64,000 nt of DNA. Source: UBA940 sp045613745 (GTDB lineage: Bacteria > Bacteroidota > Bacteroidia > Bacteroidales > Rikenellaceae). Shown here piece after piece: positions 8,086 through 16,958 of the stretch. Both the position numbers and the translations under genes were made by a program. Within the stretch, counting starts at the first letter, position 1. Every line of letters starts with the position of its first letter. The DNA lies in NCBI GenBank assembly GCA_045613745.1, contig JAZLBP010000012.1:1-64000 (forward strand), read 5' to 3'. The notes under the pieces were generated by a model, which saw nothing but the letters and a program-made list of their open reading frames with translations, was not told the origin of the DNA and ran no database searches.

Positions 8086-8991
8086 ATGAAAAAAGTTATA
8101 CTGCTTTGGACGATGGTTTTGTGGACTCTCCACGGACTCTACGCCCAACGATGCAGTGTGGCTTTTTATAATGTCGAAAATCTGTTCGACACCATACCGA
8201 ACTTATTCTACGATGACTCAGACTTCACCCCCGAAGGCAAATACCACTGGACTACAGAACGATACAACCACAAGATTAGAGGCCTTGCACGCGTGATTGA
8301 CGAGATTAACGCCGATGTGGTGGGTCTTGCCGAAGTCGAAAACGAGGAGGTTGTACGCGATTTGGTGAGAGCTCTGACAACCGACTACTGCTATGTGCAT
8401 ATGACGAGTGGCGACCGCCGCGGAATTGATTTGGCACTACTATACAAAGGCGACATTCTGATGGTGGATCAAACGTGGCTCAGTCCAAGTGGTGTGGGTC
8501 GAGAGTTCCTGAATGTGCGCGGCGAACTTTTTGGCAAAAACATACAATTCGTAGTGTGCCATCTGCCTTCGGTCTATACACCCAAAGAGTTACGCGAACT
8601 CGCCTTGTCTAATCTCGAACGACACATCCAAAAGACAACCGAACGCCACCCCGAAATGACGGTCATCGCACTTGGCGATATGAACCGAACATACGACCGC
8701 AAGCTCCGCCAGCGCCTCGGCTACGAAGCACCGTTATTATATTACAGCAACAAGGGCTACGGCTCCTACAAGATAGACGGCAGATGGCGACTCATCGACA
8801 ACATCTTCCTGTGTGGCGGGCAAGATTTTTGCGTGGCGGAGTGCGGAATCTATATTCAAAAATATATGACCCATTGGGGTTACGAAGGCCGAATGCCACA
8901 CCGTACATTCACCTCGAGCGGCTATATGGGCGGAATTAGTGACCACTTGCCAATTTATGTAATTCTAAGTATTCGAGAGGGCGAACTGTGA
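8086..8991 (+). CDS. Secreted endonuclease/exonuclease/phosphatase-fold enzyme
   Basis: A 301-residue protein with an N-terminal signal peptide (about residues 1-20, ending GLYAQ). The EEP motifs are in order: FYNVENLFD, LAEVENEEVVRDL (metal-binding Glu), LGDMNRTYDRKL and the closing SDHLPIYVIL. Bacteroidota proteins of this kind are usually annotated as endonucleases or phosphodiesterases; nucleic acid, phosphoinositide or lipid substrates are all possible. It is 15 bases after mnmA and probably co-transcribed. No terminator was found before the ppdK promoter. Confidence 0.8.
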   Translation: MKKVILLWTMVLWTLHGLYAQRCSVAFYNVENLFDTIPNLFYDDSDFTPEGKYHWTTERYNHKIRGLARVIDEINADVVGLAEVENEEVVRDLVRALTTDYCYVHMTSGDRRGIDLALLYKGDILMVDQTWLSPSGVGREFLNVRGELFGKNIQFVVCHLPSVYTPKELRELALSNLERHIQKTTERHPEMTVIALGDMNRTYDRKLRQRLGYEAPLLYYSNKGYGSYKIDGRWRLIDNIFLCGGQDFCVAECGIYIQKYMTHWGYEGRMPHRTFTSSGYMGGISDHLPIYVILSIREGEL

Positions 8992-9011
8992 AATAATTAA
9001 CATAACAATAT

Positions 9012-9043
9012 TTTGGTAATTTGTTAAAAAACACCTACTTTTG
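9012..9043 (+). promoter_or_regulatory. Promoter of ppdK
   Basis: TTTG (9012-9015), N20, TACTTTTG (9036-9043). This leaves a leader of about 110 bases before the chosen start at 9163. Confidence 0.7.
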
Positions 9044-9162
9044 TAGGTCATTTGAATCGAGCCATACAAGAGTTCTATTTTGAGGGCTTCGAAAGAGAAA
9101 TGCGAGATAAAATTCACGCGCAAAAACTGAAAATATTAACATTAACAGATATTAGAAGAATT

Positions 9163-11892
9163 ATGCCAAACGTTAAGAGAGTTTACACCTTCGGTAACAA
9201 AGAGGCCGAGGGTAACGGAAAGATGAGAGAGTTGCTCGGCGGTAAAGGTGCTAACCTTGCCGAGATGAACCTGATTGGTATTCCCGTACCTCCGGGATTC
9301 ACCATCACCACCGACGTATGTTCGGAGTACTACAAAGAGGGTAAAGACGCAGTTGTTGAGCTGCTCCGCCCCGAGGTTGAGGCTGCAATGAAAGGTATTG
9401 AGAACCTGACCGGCCGCAAATTCGGTGATGCAGAACTTCCCCTGTTGGTATCGGTTCGTTCGGGTGCTCGTGCGTCGATGCCCGGTATGATGGACACCAT
9501 CCTTAACCTTGGTATGAACGACGAGGCAGTTGAGGCTATCTCGAAATTGTCGGGCAACCCCCGTTTCGCTTGGGACTCGTACCGTCGTTTCGTACAAATG
9601 TACGGTGACGTTGTTCTGGGTATGAAACCCGAGAGCAAAGAGGATATCGATCCCTTCGAGGCTATCATCGAGGAGGTTAAAGAGGAGAAAGGAGTTGAGT
9701 TGGATACCGATCTGACCACCGACGACCTCAAAGAGTTGGTTGCTCGCTTCAAAAAAGCAGTTAAAGAGCAAACCGGTCAGGACTTCGCCGTATCGGCTTG
9801 GGAGCAACTTTGGGGTGCTACCTGCGCTGTATTCGGTTCGTGGATGAACGAGCGCGCAATCCTGTATCGTAAACTTAACAACATCCCTGCAGAGTGGGGT
9901 ACCGCAGTAAACGTACAAGCAATGGTATTCGGTAACATGGGCGACAGCTCGGCTACTGGTGTTGCTTTCTCGCGTGACGCTGCTACCGGTGAGAACATCT
10001 TCAACGGTGAGTACCTGATCAACGCTCAAGGTGAGGACGTTGTGGCTGGTATCCGTACCCCCCAACAAATCACCATCGAGGGTTCGCGTCGTTGGGCTAA
10101 AGCTCAAAACATCACCGAGGAGGAGCGCGCTGAGAAATATCCTTCGTTGGAGGAGGTTATGCCCGAGCTGTACAAAGAGTTGGATGAGATTCAACGTCAC
10201 TTGGAGCAATACTTCACCGATATGCAAGACATCGAGTTCACCATCCAAGATGGTAAACTGTGGATGCTGCAATGCCGCAACGGTAAACGTACCGGTGCCG
10301 CTATGGTTAAGATTGCAATGGATATGCTCCGCGAGGGTCTGATCGACGAGAAGACCGCTGTTTTGCGTTGCGAGCCCGAGAAACTCGACGAGTTGCTCCA
10401 CCCCATCTTCGAGAAGGGTGCTATGGCACAAGCAAAAGTTCTGACCAAAGGTCTGCCCGCATCGCCCGGTGCTGCTACTGGCCCCGTAGTGTTCTTCGCT
10501 GAGGACGCTGAGAAATACAAAGAAGAGAAAGGTATCCAAGCTATCTTGGTTCGTATCGAGACTTCGCCCGAGGACCTGAAAGGTATGCTGGACGCAACCG
10601 GTATCCTTACCAAACTCGGTGGTATGACCTCGCACGCAGCCGTAGTTGCTCGTGGTATGGGTAAATGCTGCGTATCGGGTGCTGGTGAGTTGATGATTGA
10701 CTACAAAAAACGCACTTTGACTATCGGTGACGTAGTTATTAAAGAGGGTGACTGGATTTCGTTGAACGGTTCGACCGGTGAGGTTTACCTCGGTCAAGTT
10801 GCAACCAAAGCAGCTGAGCTGGATGGCGACTTCCGTGAGTTGCTCAACCTCGCTTCGAAATATGCTCGTCTGAAAGTTCGCACCAACGCTGATACTCCCC
10901 GCGACGCTATGCAAGCTATGGAGTTCGGTGCAGAGGGTATCGGTCTGTGCCGTACCGAGCACATGTTCTTCGAGGGCGACCGTATCAAAGCTGTTCGCGA
11001 GATGATTCTGGCAAAAGATGAGGCAGGTCGCCGTGTGGCTCTTGCTAAACTGTTGCCCATCCAACGTGGTGACTTCGAGGAGATGTTCAAAGTTATGGAT
11101 GGTCACGCAATGACCGTTCGTCTGCTCGATCCCCCCTTGCACGAGTTCGTTCCCCACACTGAGAAAGAACAACGTGAGCTGGCTGAGGAGATCGGCCTGA
11201 CCTTCGAGGAGGTTCAAACCCGCGTTAACAACCTGATGGAGGTTAACCCCATGTTGGGTCACCGTGGTTGCCGTCTGGGTAACACCTACCCCGAGATCAC
11301 CGAGATGCAAACTCGCGCTATCATCGAGGCTGCTATGAACGTACACAAATCAGGCAAACCCGTTAGTGTAGAGATCATGGTTCCCCTCGTAGGTAACCAC
11401 AAAGAGTTGCGCTACCAAAAAGCAGTTATCGACAAAGTTGCTGAGGAGGTATTCGCAGAGCGTAACGACCGCATCAACTACATGGTAGGTACTATGATTG
11501 AGGTTCCCCGTGCAGCAGTAACCGCTAACCAAATCGCAGAGGTTGCCGAGTTCTTCAGCTTCGGTACCAACGACTTGACTCAGATGACTCTTGGTTTCTC
11601 GCGTGACGACATCGCTAAGTTCTTGCCCGAGTACCTCAAAAAAGGCATCCTGAAAAACGACCCCTTCCAAATCCTGGATCGCAACGGTGTAGGTCAACTC
11701 ATCCGTGAGGCCGTATTCAAAGGTCGCAGCACTCGCGAGAACCTGAAATGCGGTATCTGTGGTGAGCACGGTGGTGAGCCCAGCTCGGTTGAGTTCTGCC
11801 ACTATGCAGGTCTGAACTACGTATCTTGCTCGCCCTTCCGTGTGCCCATCGCTAAATTGGCAGCGGCTCACGCAGCGTTGAAAGAGAAATAG
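9163..11892 (+). CDS. ppdK: Pyruvate, phosphate dikinase
   Basis: A 909-residue enzyme catalysing pyruvate + ATP + Pi to PEP + AMP + PPi; in anaerobes it often runs towards pyruvate. The N-terminal ATP-grasp domain starts VYTFGNKEAEG and has LGGKGANLAEM and SVRSGARASMPGMMDT. The swivelling phospho-His domain has GGMTSHAAVVARGMG (His near residue 490). The C-terminal TIM barrel has GLCRTEHMF, SFGTNDLTQM and KCGICGEHGG. The start at 9163 (MPNVKRVYTF) matches the family N-terminus; a TTG frame extending to 9052 lies mostly in the leader. Codon use is strongly biased, as in highly expressed genes. It is a single-gene unit with its own promoter and terminator. Confidence 0.97.
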   Translation: MPNVKRVYTFGNKEAEGNGKMRELLGGKGANLAEMNLIGIPVPPGFTITTDVCSEYYKEGKDAVVELLRPEVEAAMKGIENLTGRKFGDAELPLLVSVRSGARASMPGMMDTILNLGMNDEAVEAISKLSGNPRFAWDSYRRFVQMYGDVVLGMKPESKEDIDPFEAIIEEVKEEKGVELDTDLTTDDLKELVARFKKAVKEQTGQDFAVSAWEQLWGATCAVFGSWMNERAILYRKLNNIPAEWGTAVNVQAMVFGNMGDSSATGVAFSRDAATGENIFNGEYLINAQGEDVVAGIRTPQQITIEGSRRWAKAQNITEEERAEKYPSLEEVMPELYKELDEIQRHLEQYFTDMQDIEFTIQDGKLWMLQCRNGKRTGAAMVKIAMDMLREGLIDEKTAVLRCEPEKLDELLHPIFEKGAMAQAKVLTKGLPASPGAATGPVVFFAEDAEKYKEEKGIQAILVRIETSPEDLKGMLDATGILTKLGGMTSHAAVVARGMGKCCVSGAGELMIDYKKRTLTIGDVVIKEGDWISLNGSTGEVYLGQVATKAAELDGDFRELLNLASKYARLKVRTNADTPRDAMQAMEFGAEGIGLCRTEHMFFEGDRIKAVREMILAKDEAGRRVALAKLLPIQRGDFEEMFKVMDGHAMTVRLLDPPLHEFVPHTEKEQRELAEEIGLTFEEVQTRVNNLMEVNPMLGHRGCRLGNTYPEITEMQTRAIIEAAMNVHKSGKPVSVEIMVPLVGNHKELRYQKAVIDKVAEEVFAERNDRINYMVGTMIEVPRAAVTANQIAEVAEFFSFGTNDLTQMTLGFSRDDIAKFLPEYLKKGILKNDPFQILDRNGVGQLIREAVFKGRSTRENLKCGICGEHGGEPSSVEFCHYAGLNYVSCSPFRVPIAKLAAAHAALKEK

Positions 11893-11964
11893 TAGAAGCT
11901 TTTAGGCGCGCAGAGAAGGTGCGAAAAATCACCTTAAAAGCACTCTAAACAGATAAATTTCGAG

Positions 11965-12004
11965 GAAAGTCCCATTGGTTTTAAGGCCAATGGGCTTTCT
12001 TTTT
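11965..12004 (+). terminator. Terminator of ppdK
   Basis: AAAGTCCCATTGG and CCAATGGGCTTT form a 12-bp stem with one mismatch, followed by TCTTTTT. Confidence 0.9.
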
Positions 12005-12044
12005 ACAAAAAGCACATATAAAAGTGTGATTTTAATGAGAAAAG

Positions 12045-12076
12045 TTTAGTTGTTTCATAAAAAATCACTACTTTTG
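12045..12076 (+). promoter_or_regulatory. Promoter of rpmI-rplT
   Basis: TACTTTTG (12069-12076) is a full -7 match. The -33 region holds TTTA (12045-12048) at N20 spacing. The first codon is about 33 bases downstream. Confidence 0.65.
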
Positions 12077-12108
12077 TGGGCTGTTTAACCTTTTAACAAT
12101 TTACAAAA

Positions 12109-12303
12109 ATGCCAAAAATGAAAACTAACGCCGCTGCGAAAAAACGTTTTTCGTTCACCGGCACTGGAAAAATCAAACGCAAACACGCGTTCCACTCTCA
12201 CATTCTGACTAAGAAGACTGTGAAACAAAAGAGAAACCTTGCTTATTCGAGCACCGTTTCTTCGGTCGATGAGGCCAAAGTAAAAATGCTCTTGGTTAAG
12301 TAA
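12109..12303 (+). CDS. rpmI: Large ribosomal subunit protein bL35
   Basis: A 64-residue basic protein of normal length, beginning MPKMKTNAAAKKRFSFTGTGKIKRKHAFHSH, which is the conserved L35 core. It has its own promoter, which is notable because rpmI usually follows infC directly. rplT follows after 108 bases. Confidence 0.96.
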   Translation: MPKMKTNAAAKKRFSFTGTGKIKRKHAFHSHILTKKTVKQKRNLAYSSTVSSVDEAKVKMLLVK

Positions 12304-12411
12304 TTAGCCGCAAACGGAGCGAAACAAACACAATTTTATTAACAAAGAGTGAATTAGCCCCAAAGAGGTTGAGAGAATCAGCCCGCTAACCGCTCGTAAA
12401 ACTTTTAAACT
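12304..12411 (+). other. rpmI-rplT spacer
   Basis: A 108-base spacer without a consensus promoter. An AATTAGCC octamer occurs twice (12303-12310 and 12353-12360), and short complementary pieces (GAGCG near 12317 and CGCTC near 12390) could pair. L20 is known to autoregulate by binding mRNA structures in other bacteria; this spacer is where such a site would be expected. No convincing fold was established by eye. Confidence 0.3.
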
Positions 12412-12756
12412 ATGCCACGTTCAGTAAATGCAGTAGCATCAAGAGCTCGAAGAAAAAAAGTTTTAAAACTTGCCAAAGGTAACTTTGGTTCGAGGGGAAA
12501 TGTATGGACGGTTGCCAAAAACACCGTCGAAAAAGGTCTTCAATACGCTTATCGTGACCGCAAAAACAAGAAAAGATCATTCCGTAGCCTGTGGATTCAA
12601 CGTATCAACGCTGCCGCTCGCAACAACGGTTTGACTTATTCGGAATTTATGGGTAAACTCAATGCAAGCGGCATCCAACTCAACCGTAAGGTTCTGGCTG
12701 ACCTCGCAATGAACAACCCTCAGGCATTCGAAGCAATTGTAAAAAAGGTAAAATAG
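12412..12756 (+). CDS. rplT: Large ribosomal subunit protein bL20
   Basis: A 114-residue basic protein. The N-terminal basic region MPRSVNAVASRARRKKVLKLAKG and the core RDRKNKKRSFRSLWIQRINAA are those of L20. It binds 23S rRNA early in 50S assembly. A strong terminator follows at once. Confidence 0.97.
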   Translation: MPRSVNAVASRARRKKVLKLAKGNFGSRGNVWTVAKNTVEKGLQYAYRDRKNKKRSFRSLWIQRINAAARNNGLTYSEFMGKLNASGIQLNRKVLADLAMNNPQAFEAIVKKVK

Positions 12757-12777
12757 GACTTTAAGTTCTTAATGGCG

Positions 12778-12816
12778 ACGAGGATTTTCCGCAAGGAAAG
12801 TCCTCGTTTTCTTTTT
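12778..12816 (+). terminator. Terminator of rpmI-rplT
   Basis: CGAGGATTTTCC and GGAAAGTCCTCG fold around the loop GCAA and are followed by TTTTCTTTTT. Confidence 0.9.
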
Positions 12817-13089
12817 AAATTTTCGCAGCGTAAGAGGGTTCTCACAGAGCAGGATAGGGGAGTCTGATACATACAGATGGTCGCCACGAAACGAAAAAAC
12901 AAACACAAAAAGAGAGGCAACGTCCCCGTAAGCGCAAAAAGTGTTCAAAAAAATACAATTGAGGTGTTTTTAAAATAACGCAGACGGGTATATTCTCAAA
13001 AAAAATGTGTAAATTCGCGGCGAATATACCTATTAATATTTTAACAGGATAAACGATTCAATTATTATTCACATATCTAACTAAATTTT
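12817..13089 (+). promoter_or_regulatory. nqr upstream region: promoter-like element and inverted repeat
   Basis: The rplT-nqrA gap is 333 bases. A -7-like TAAATTCG is at 13010-13017, without a clear -33 TTTG. It sits between the arms of a 9-bp inverted repeat, GGTATATTC (12987-12995) and GAATATACC (13022-13030). A 13-base palindrome ATTCGCGGCGAAT (13013-13025) overlaps the right arm. An imperfect dyad (13030-13047) of the form CTRTTAA-N4-TTAAYAG follows. The rest (12817-12986) shows no gene. Confidence 0.4.
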
Positions 13090-14430
13090 ATGTCGAAAAT
13101 CATTAAACTGAAAAAAGGTTTGGATCTTCGCTTGGTAGGAGAAGCCGAAAAAGTCCTCGACAAATTGCCTATGTCGGAGAACTATGCGGTATGCCCCACC
13201 GACTTCGAAGGAGTAACTCCCAAGTTGCTCGTCAAAGTAGGCGATAAGGTCAAAGCCGGAACTCCGTTGTTCTTCAACAAGTACAACCAGGAGGTTCTGT
13301 TCTCGTCGCCCGTTAGCGGCGAGGTGTCGGCAATCAACCGTGGCGAGAAGCGCAAAGTGCTGAGCGTTGTGGTAAAAGCCGATGCAGTTCAGGAGTATGA
13401 GAGCTTCGAGATTAAACCCCTCGAAAGCTGCTCGTCGGAGGATGTTAAATCCGTACTGCTCAGCGCAGGTTTGTGGCCGATGATTATTCAACGTCCCTAC
13501 GGTATCATCGCCGATCCCAAAGACACTCCCAAAGCAATCTTCATCTCGGGCTTTGACAGCGCTCCGCTCGCACCCGATATGGAGTTCGTATTGGCAGACC
13601 AACTCGATGACCTGCGCAAAGGTTTGGACGTAGTTGCCAAACTGACCGCTGGTAAAGTTCACTTGTCTCTCAACGCTGAGGCACAAGGCAAACTGAGCAC
13701 CATCGAGAACGCCGAGAAACACCTCTTCCAAGGCCCGCACCCCGCAGGCAACGTAGGTGTTCAAATCCACCACATCGACCCCATCGCTAAAGGCGAGATG
13801 GTTTGGACCGTTGGTATTCAGGATTTGGCAATCATCGGTCGTCTGTTCAACACCGGCAAGGTGGATATGACCAAAGTTGTGGCTTTGACCGGTGGCGAGG
13901 CTGAGAAACCCCGCTATGTTCAAGCTATCGTTGGCGCACCCGTTGCCGACATCGTAGGTGCTGAGAAAGCCGAGGTTCGTATCATCAATGGTAACGTTCT
14001 GACCGGTAAAACCGTTGCTTACGACGGTGCTCTTGGTTTCTACAACAACCAAATCACTATGATTTCGGACAACAGCGAGTATGAGATGCTGGGCTGGGCA
14101 AAACCCGTTCGTAGCAAACGTTTCTCGGTTTCGAAATCGTACTTCTCGTGGCTCTGCCCCAACAAACGCTACAATCTCGACACCCATATCAATGGTGGTC
14201 CTCGTGCATTCGTAGTAACTGGTCTGTATGAGCAATATCTTCCTATGGATATCTATCCGTTGTACCTTCTCAAAGCTATTCTTGCCGAGGATATCGACAA
14301 GATGGAGAATCTCGGTATTTACGAAGTAGTTGAAGAAGACCTTGCACTTTGCGAATTTGTCGATCCTTCGAAGAGTGAAATGCAAGAGATTATTCGCCGC
14401 GGTATTAACCTTATGATAAAAGAGAACTAA
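13090..14430 (+). CDS. nqrA: Na+-translocating NADH:quinone reductase subunit A
   Basis: A 446-residue peripheral subunit of Na+-NQR, matching the usual length of about 445. It starts MSKIIKLKKGLDLRLVGEAEK and contains the conserved GPHPAGNVGVQIHHIDPI and RSKRFSVSKSYFSWL. NqrA sits on the cytoplasmic side of the complex near the quinone site. It is the first gene of nqrABCDEF; nqrB begins two bases after the stop codon. Confidence 0.96.
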   Translation: MSKIIKLKKGLDLRLVGEAEKVLDKLPMSENYAVCPTDFEGVTPKLLVKVGDKVKAGTPLFFNKYNQEVLFSSPVSGEVSAINRGEKRKVLSVVVKADAVQEYESFEIKPLESCSSEDVKSVLLSAGLWPMIIQRPYGIIADPKDTPKAIFISGFDSAPLAPDMEFVLADQLDDLRKGLDVVAKLTAGKVHLSLNAEAQGKLSTIENAEKHLFQGPHPAGNVGVQIHHIDPIAKGEMVWTVGIQDLAIIGRLFNTGKVDMTKVVALTGGEAEKPRYVQAIVGAPVADIVGAEKAEVRIINGNVLTGKTVAYDGALGFYNNQITMISDNSEYEMLGWAKPVRSKRFSVSKSYFSWLCPNKRYNLDTHINGGPRAFVVTGLYEQYLPMDIYPLYLLKAILAEDIDKMENLGIYEVVEEDLALCEFVDPSKSEMQEIIRRGINLMIKEN

Positions 14431-14431
14431 G

Positions 14432-15562
14432 ATGGATTTGAGAAAATACGTAGACAAAATTAAACCTGCGTTTGAAGAGGGCGGCAAATTCTCGGCCCTT
14501 CACTCGACTTTCGACGCATTCGAGACCTTCTTGTATGTGCCTAACACTCGCACCTCGAAAGGTTCGCACGTGCGCGACTGTAACGACATCAAACGTGTGA
14601 TGATTATTATGGTGTTGGCGTTGCTTCCCGCTCTGGTATTCGGTATGTTCAACGTTGGCTACCAACGTGTTGGTGGCGCTGACTACACCATCCTCCAAAA
14701 CTTCTGGTACGGTCTGCTGAAAGTACTTCCCATCATCGTTGTATCGTATGTGGTAGGTCTTTCGATTGAGTTTGCATCGTCGCAAATCCGCAAAGAGGAG
14801 GTTAATGAGGGTTTCCTTGTAACCGGTTTGCTGATTCCGATGATTGTTCCCGTGGGCACTCCTCTGTGGATGGTAGCTCTGGCAACTGCATTCTCGGTAG
14901 TAGTTTGTAAAGAGGTATTCGGTGGTACAGGTATGAACATCTTCAACCCCGCTCTGGTTGCTCGTGCATTCATCTTCTTCTCGTACACCGCTTCGATTTC
15001 GGGCGAGAACGTATGGTTTGCCGACAACGTAGATGGCCACTCGGGTGCAACCGCTCTGTCGCAATGGGCTGACACTGGTGCTACTCAATACTCGGTATGC
15101 GACGCTTTGATCGGTATCATCCCCGGCTGTATCGGTGAGACCTCGACTATCGCTATTCTGTTGGGTGCTCTGCTGCTCATCGCTACCGGTGTTGCAAGCT
15201 GGCGCATTATGTTGAGTGTTTTTGCAGGTGGTCTGGCTATGGGTCTGGTATTCAACGCAGTTGGTGCTAACGCCTATATGCAAGTTCCCGCTTGGCAACA
15301 CCTCATTTATGGTGGTTTCGCTTTCGGTGCTGTGTTTATGGCAACCGACCCCGTTACCGCTGCTCAAACCAACACTGGTAAATGGATTTATGGTTTCCTG
15401 ATTGGTGTTCTGGCAGTGCTTATCCGTCTGGTGAACCCCGGTTACCCCGAGGGTATGATGATGGCTATCCTGTTCATGAACGGTATCGCTCCGCTCATCG
15501 ACCACTATGTAGTTGAGGCCAACATCCGCCGTCGTAACAAACGTGTAAAACTTGCAAAATAG
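14432..15562 (+). CDS. nqrB: Na+-NQR subunit B
   Basis: A 376-residue integral membrane subunit with about ten hydrophobic segments. The covalent FMN site is the SGAT motif with Thr207 (GHSGATALSQW). The N-terminal region has the conserved APF-like segment and KRVMIIMVLALLPALVFGMFN. NqrB takes part in Na+ translocation and quinone reduction. It is tightly packed between nqrA and nqrC (14 bases). Confidence 0.97.
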   Translation: MDLRKYVDKIKPAFEEGGKFSALHSTFDAFETFLYVPNTRTSKGSHVRDCNDIKRVMIIMVLALLPALVFGMFNVGYQRVGGADYTILQNFWYGLLKVLPIIVVSYVVGLSIEFASSQIRKEEVNEGFLVTGLLIPMIVPVGTPLWMVALATAFSVVVCKEVFGGTGMNIFNPALVARAFIFFSYTASISGENVWFADNVDGHSGATALSQWADTGATQYSVCDALIGIIPGCIGETSTIAILLGALLLIATGVASWRIMLSVFAGGLAMGLVFNAVGANAYMQVPAWQHLIYGGFAFGAVFMATDPVTAAQTNTGKWIYGFLIGVLAVLIRLVNPGYPEGMMMAILFMNGIAPLIDHYVVEANIRRRNKRVKLAK

Positions 15563-15576
15563 AGGAGGAACGAACA

Positions 15577-16302
15577 ATGAATAAAAATAGCAATACCTAT
15601 ATTATTATATATACGGTTGTGATGGTCGTTCTGGTGGCTGTACTTCTGTCGGTTACCGCTCTGTCGTTGCAACCTCGCCAATATGCTAACATCTTGGGCG
15701 AGAAACAAAACGCTATCTTGGAGGCTATGGGCGCCGAGGGTAATTACACCGAGGTTGTTAAGGCTTACGCTGTTAATGCCGAGGGTACTGTTGTTGAGAG
15801 TGTAAGCGCCGATGCAGCGTTGGAGATGCTGTTCGGTCTGAACGATGCTTTCGCAGCCGGTACTTACCCCGTTTTCGAGAACGCACAAACTGGTGACGTT
15901 GTTGTTCCCTTGATGGGTAAAGGTCTGTGGAACGATATCTGGGGTTACATCGCTCTGAACAGCGATATGAACACCATCAAAGGTATCGTACTCGACCACG
16001 CTGGTGAGACTCCCGGTCTTGGTGCCGAGATTAAAACCGACAAATTCGAGGGTTCGTTCGTAGGCAAAACCATCTACGAGGGTAGCGACCTGGTTTCGAT
16101 TGAGATCGTTAAAGGTGGTGCTCCCGAGGGTGCCGCTCACGCTATCGACGCTCTGTCGGGTGCAACCAAAACCGTTCAAGGCGTTCAATCGATGCTGAAA
16201 ACCTGCTTGTCGTACTACGACGCTTTCTTCAAAGGCAAAGTAGCTGCGACAGAGGTAGTTGAAACTGAAACTAACACTGAAAACACCGAAAGCAATGAGT
16301 AA
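15577..16302 (+). CDS. nqrC: Na+-NQR subunit C
   Basis: A 241-residue subunit with one N-terminal membrane helix (about residues 9-30) and a periplasmic FMN-binding domain. FMN is attached at Thr197 in DALSGATKTVQGV. GETPGLGAEI is also conserved. The C-terminal Glu/Thr-rich tail is variable. AGGAGG lies upstream of the ATG at suitable spacing. The end overlaps nqrD by 8 bases. Confidence 0.96.
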   Translation: MNKNSNTYIIIYTVVMVVLVAVLLSVTALSLQPRQYANILGEKQNAILEAMGAEGNYTEVVKAYAVNAEGTVVESVSADAALEMLFGLNDAFAAGTYPVFENAQTGDVVVPLMGKGLWNDIWGYIALNSDMNTIKGIVLDHAGETPGLGAEIKTDKFEGSFVGKTIYEGSDLVSIEIVKGGAPEGAAHAIDALSGATKTVQGVQSMLKTCLSYYDAFFKGKVAATEVVETETNTENTESNE

Positions 16303-16945
16303 GAATAATGAAAAAGAGCCGTTGTTCTCGGCTAAAAATATGGCCTCGCTGACCAACCCGTTCAATAAGAACAACCCTGTGTTGGTTCAGATTCTGGGTA
16401 TCTGCTCGGCGTTGGCAGTAACAGTACAACTCAAACCCGCTGTTGTAATGGCTTTGTCGGTAACCGTGGTAACTGCATTTGCTAACTTGGTTATGTCGCT
16501 GATGCGTAACAGCATTCCCGCTCGTATCCGTATCATCGTACAACTTGTAGTTATTGCAGCCCTCGTAATTATCGTTGACCAAGTCCTCAAAGCATTCGTT
16601 TATGATGTAAGCGTTCAGCTGTCGGTTTACGTCGGTCTGATTATCACCAACTGTATCATCATGGGTCGTGTCGAGGCTTTCGCTTTGGCTAACAAACCTT
16701 GGCCTGCATTGTTGGATGGTATCGGCAACGGTCTGGGCTATGGTATGATTTTGGTTATCATTGGTTTCGTTCGCGAGCTGTTCGGTTCGGGCTGCTTGTG
16801 GGGCTTCCGCGTGATTCCCGAGTGGTGCTACGAGCACGGCTATGTAAACAACGGTCTGATGCTGTTCCCTCCTATGGCACTGATTCTGGTGGGCTTCATC
16901 ATTTGGATTCAACGTTCGCGTAACAAAGATTTACAAGAGAAATAG
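16295..16945 (+). CDS. nqrD: Na+-NQR subunit D
   Basis: A 216-residue integral membrane protein with about six helices, homologous to RnfE and NqrE. The motif NCIIMGRVEAFA is the signature that includes the cysteine ligating the membrane-embedded iron centre shared with NqrE. The start MSKNNEKEPLFS at 16295 overlaps the nqrC end by 8 bases, which suggests translational coupling; an ATG 12 codons earlier would only encode nqrC-overlapping sequence. Confidence 0.95.
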   Translation: MSKNNEKEPLFSAKNMASLTNPFNKNNPVLVQILGICSALAVTVQLKPAVVMALSVTVVTAFANLVMSLMRNSIPARIRIIVQLVVIAALVIIVDQVLKAFVYDVSVQLSVYVGLIITNCIIMGRVEAFALANKPWPALLDGIGNGLGYGMILVIIGFVRELFGSGCLWGFRVIPEWCYEHGYVNNGLMLFPPMALILVGFIIWIQRSRNKDLQEK

Positions 16946-16958
16946 GAGAGAATAGATT

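Noticed and set aside
9142..11346. A 734-codon open frame on the minus strand opposite ppdK
   Set aside because: It is a shadow of the biased codons of ppdK: no family resemblance, no promoter and no start context.
12081..12098. Dyad TGTTTAA-N4-TTAACAA before rpmI as a Rex operator
   Set aside because: TTAACA-rich stretches are common in the AT-rich leaders here and a ribosomal-protein operon is an unlikely Rex target.
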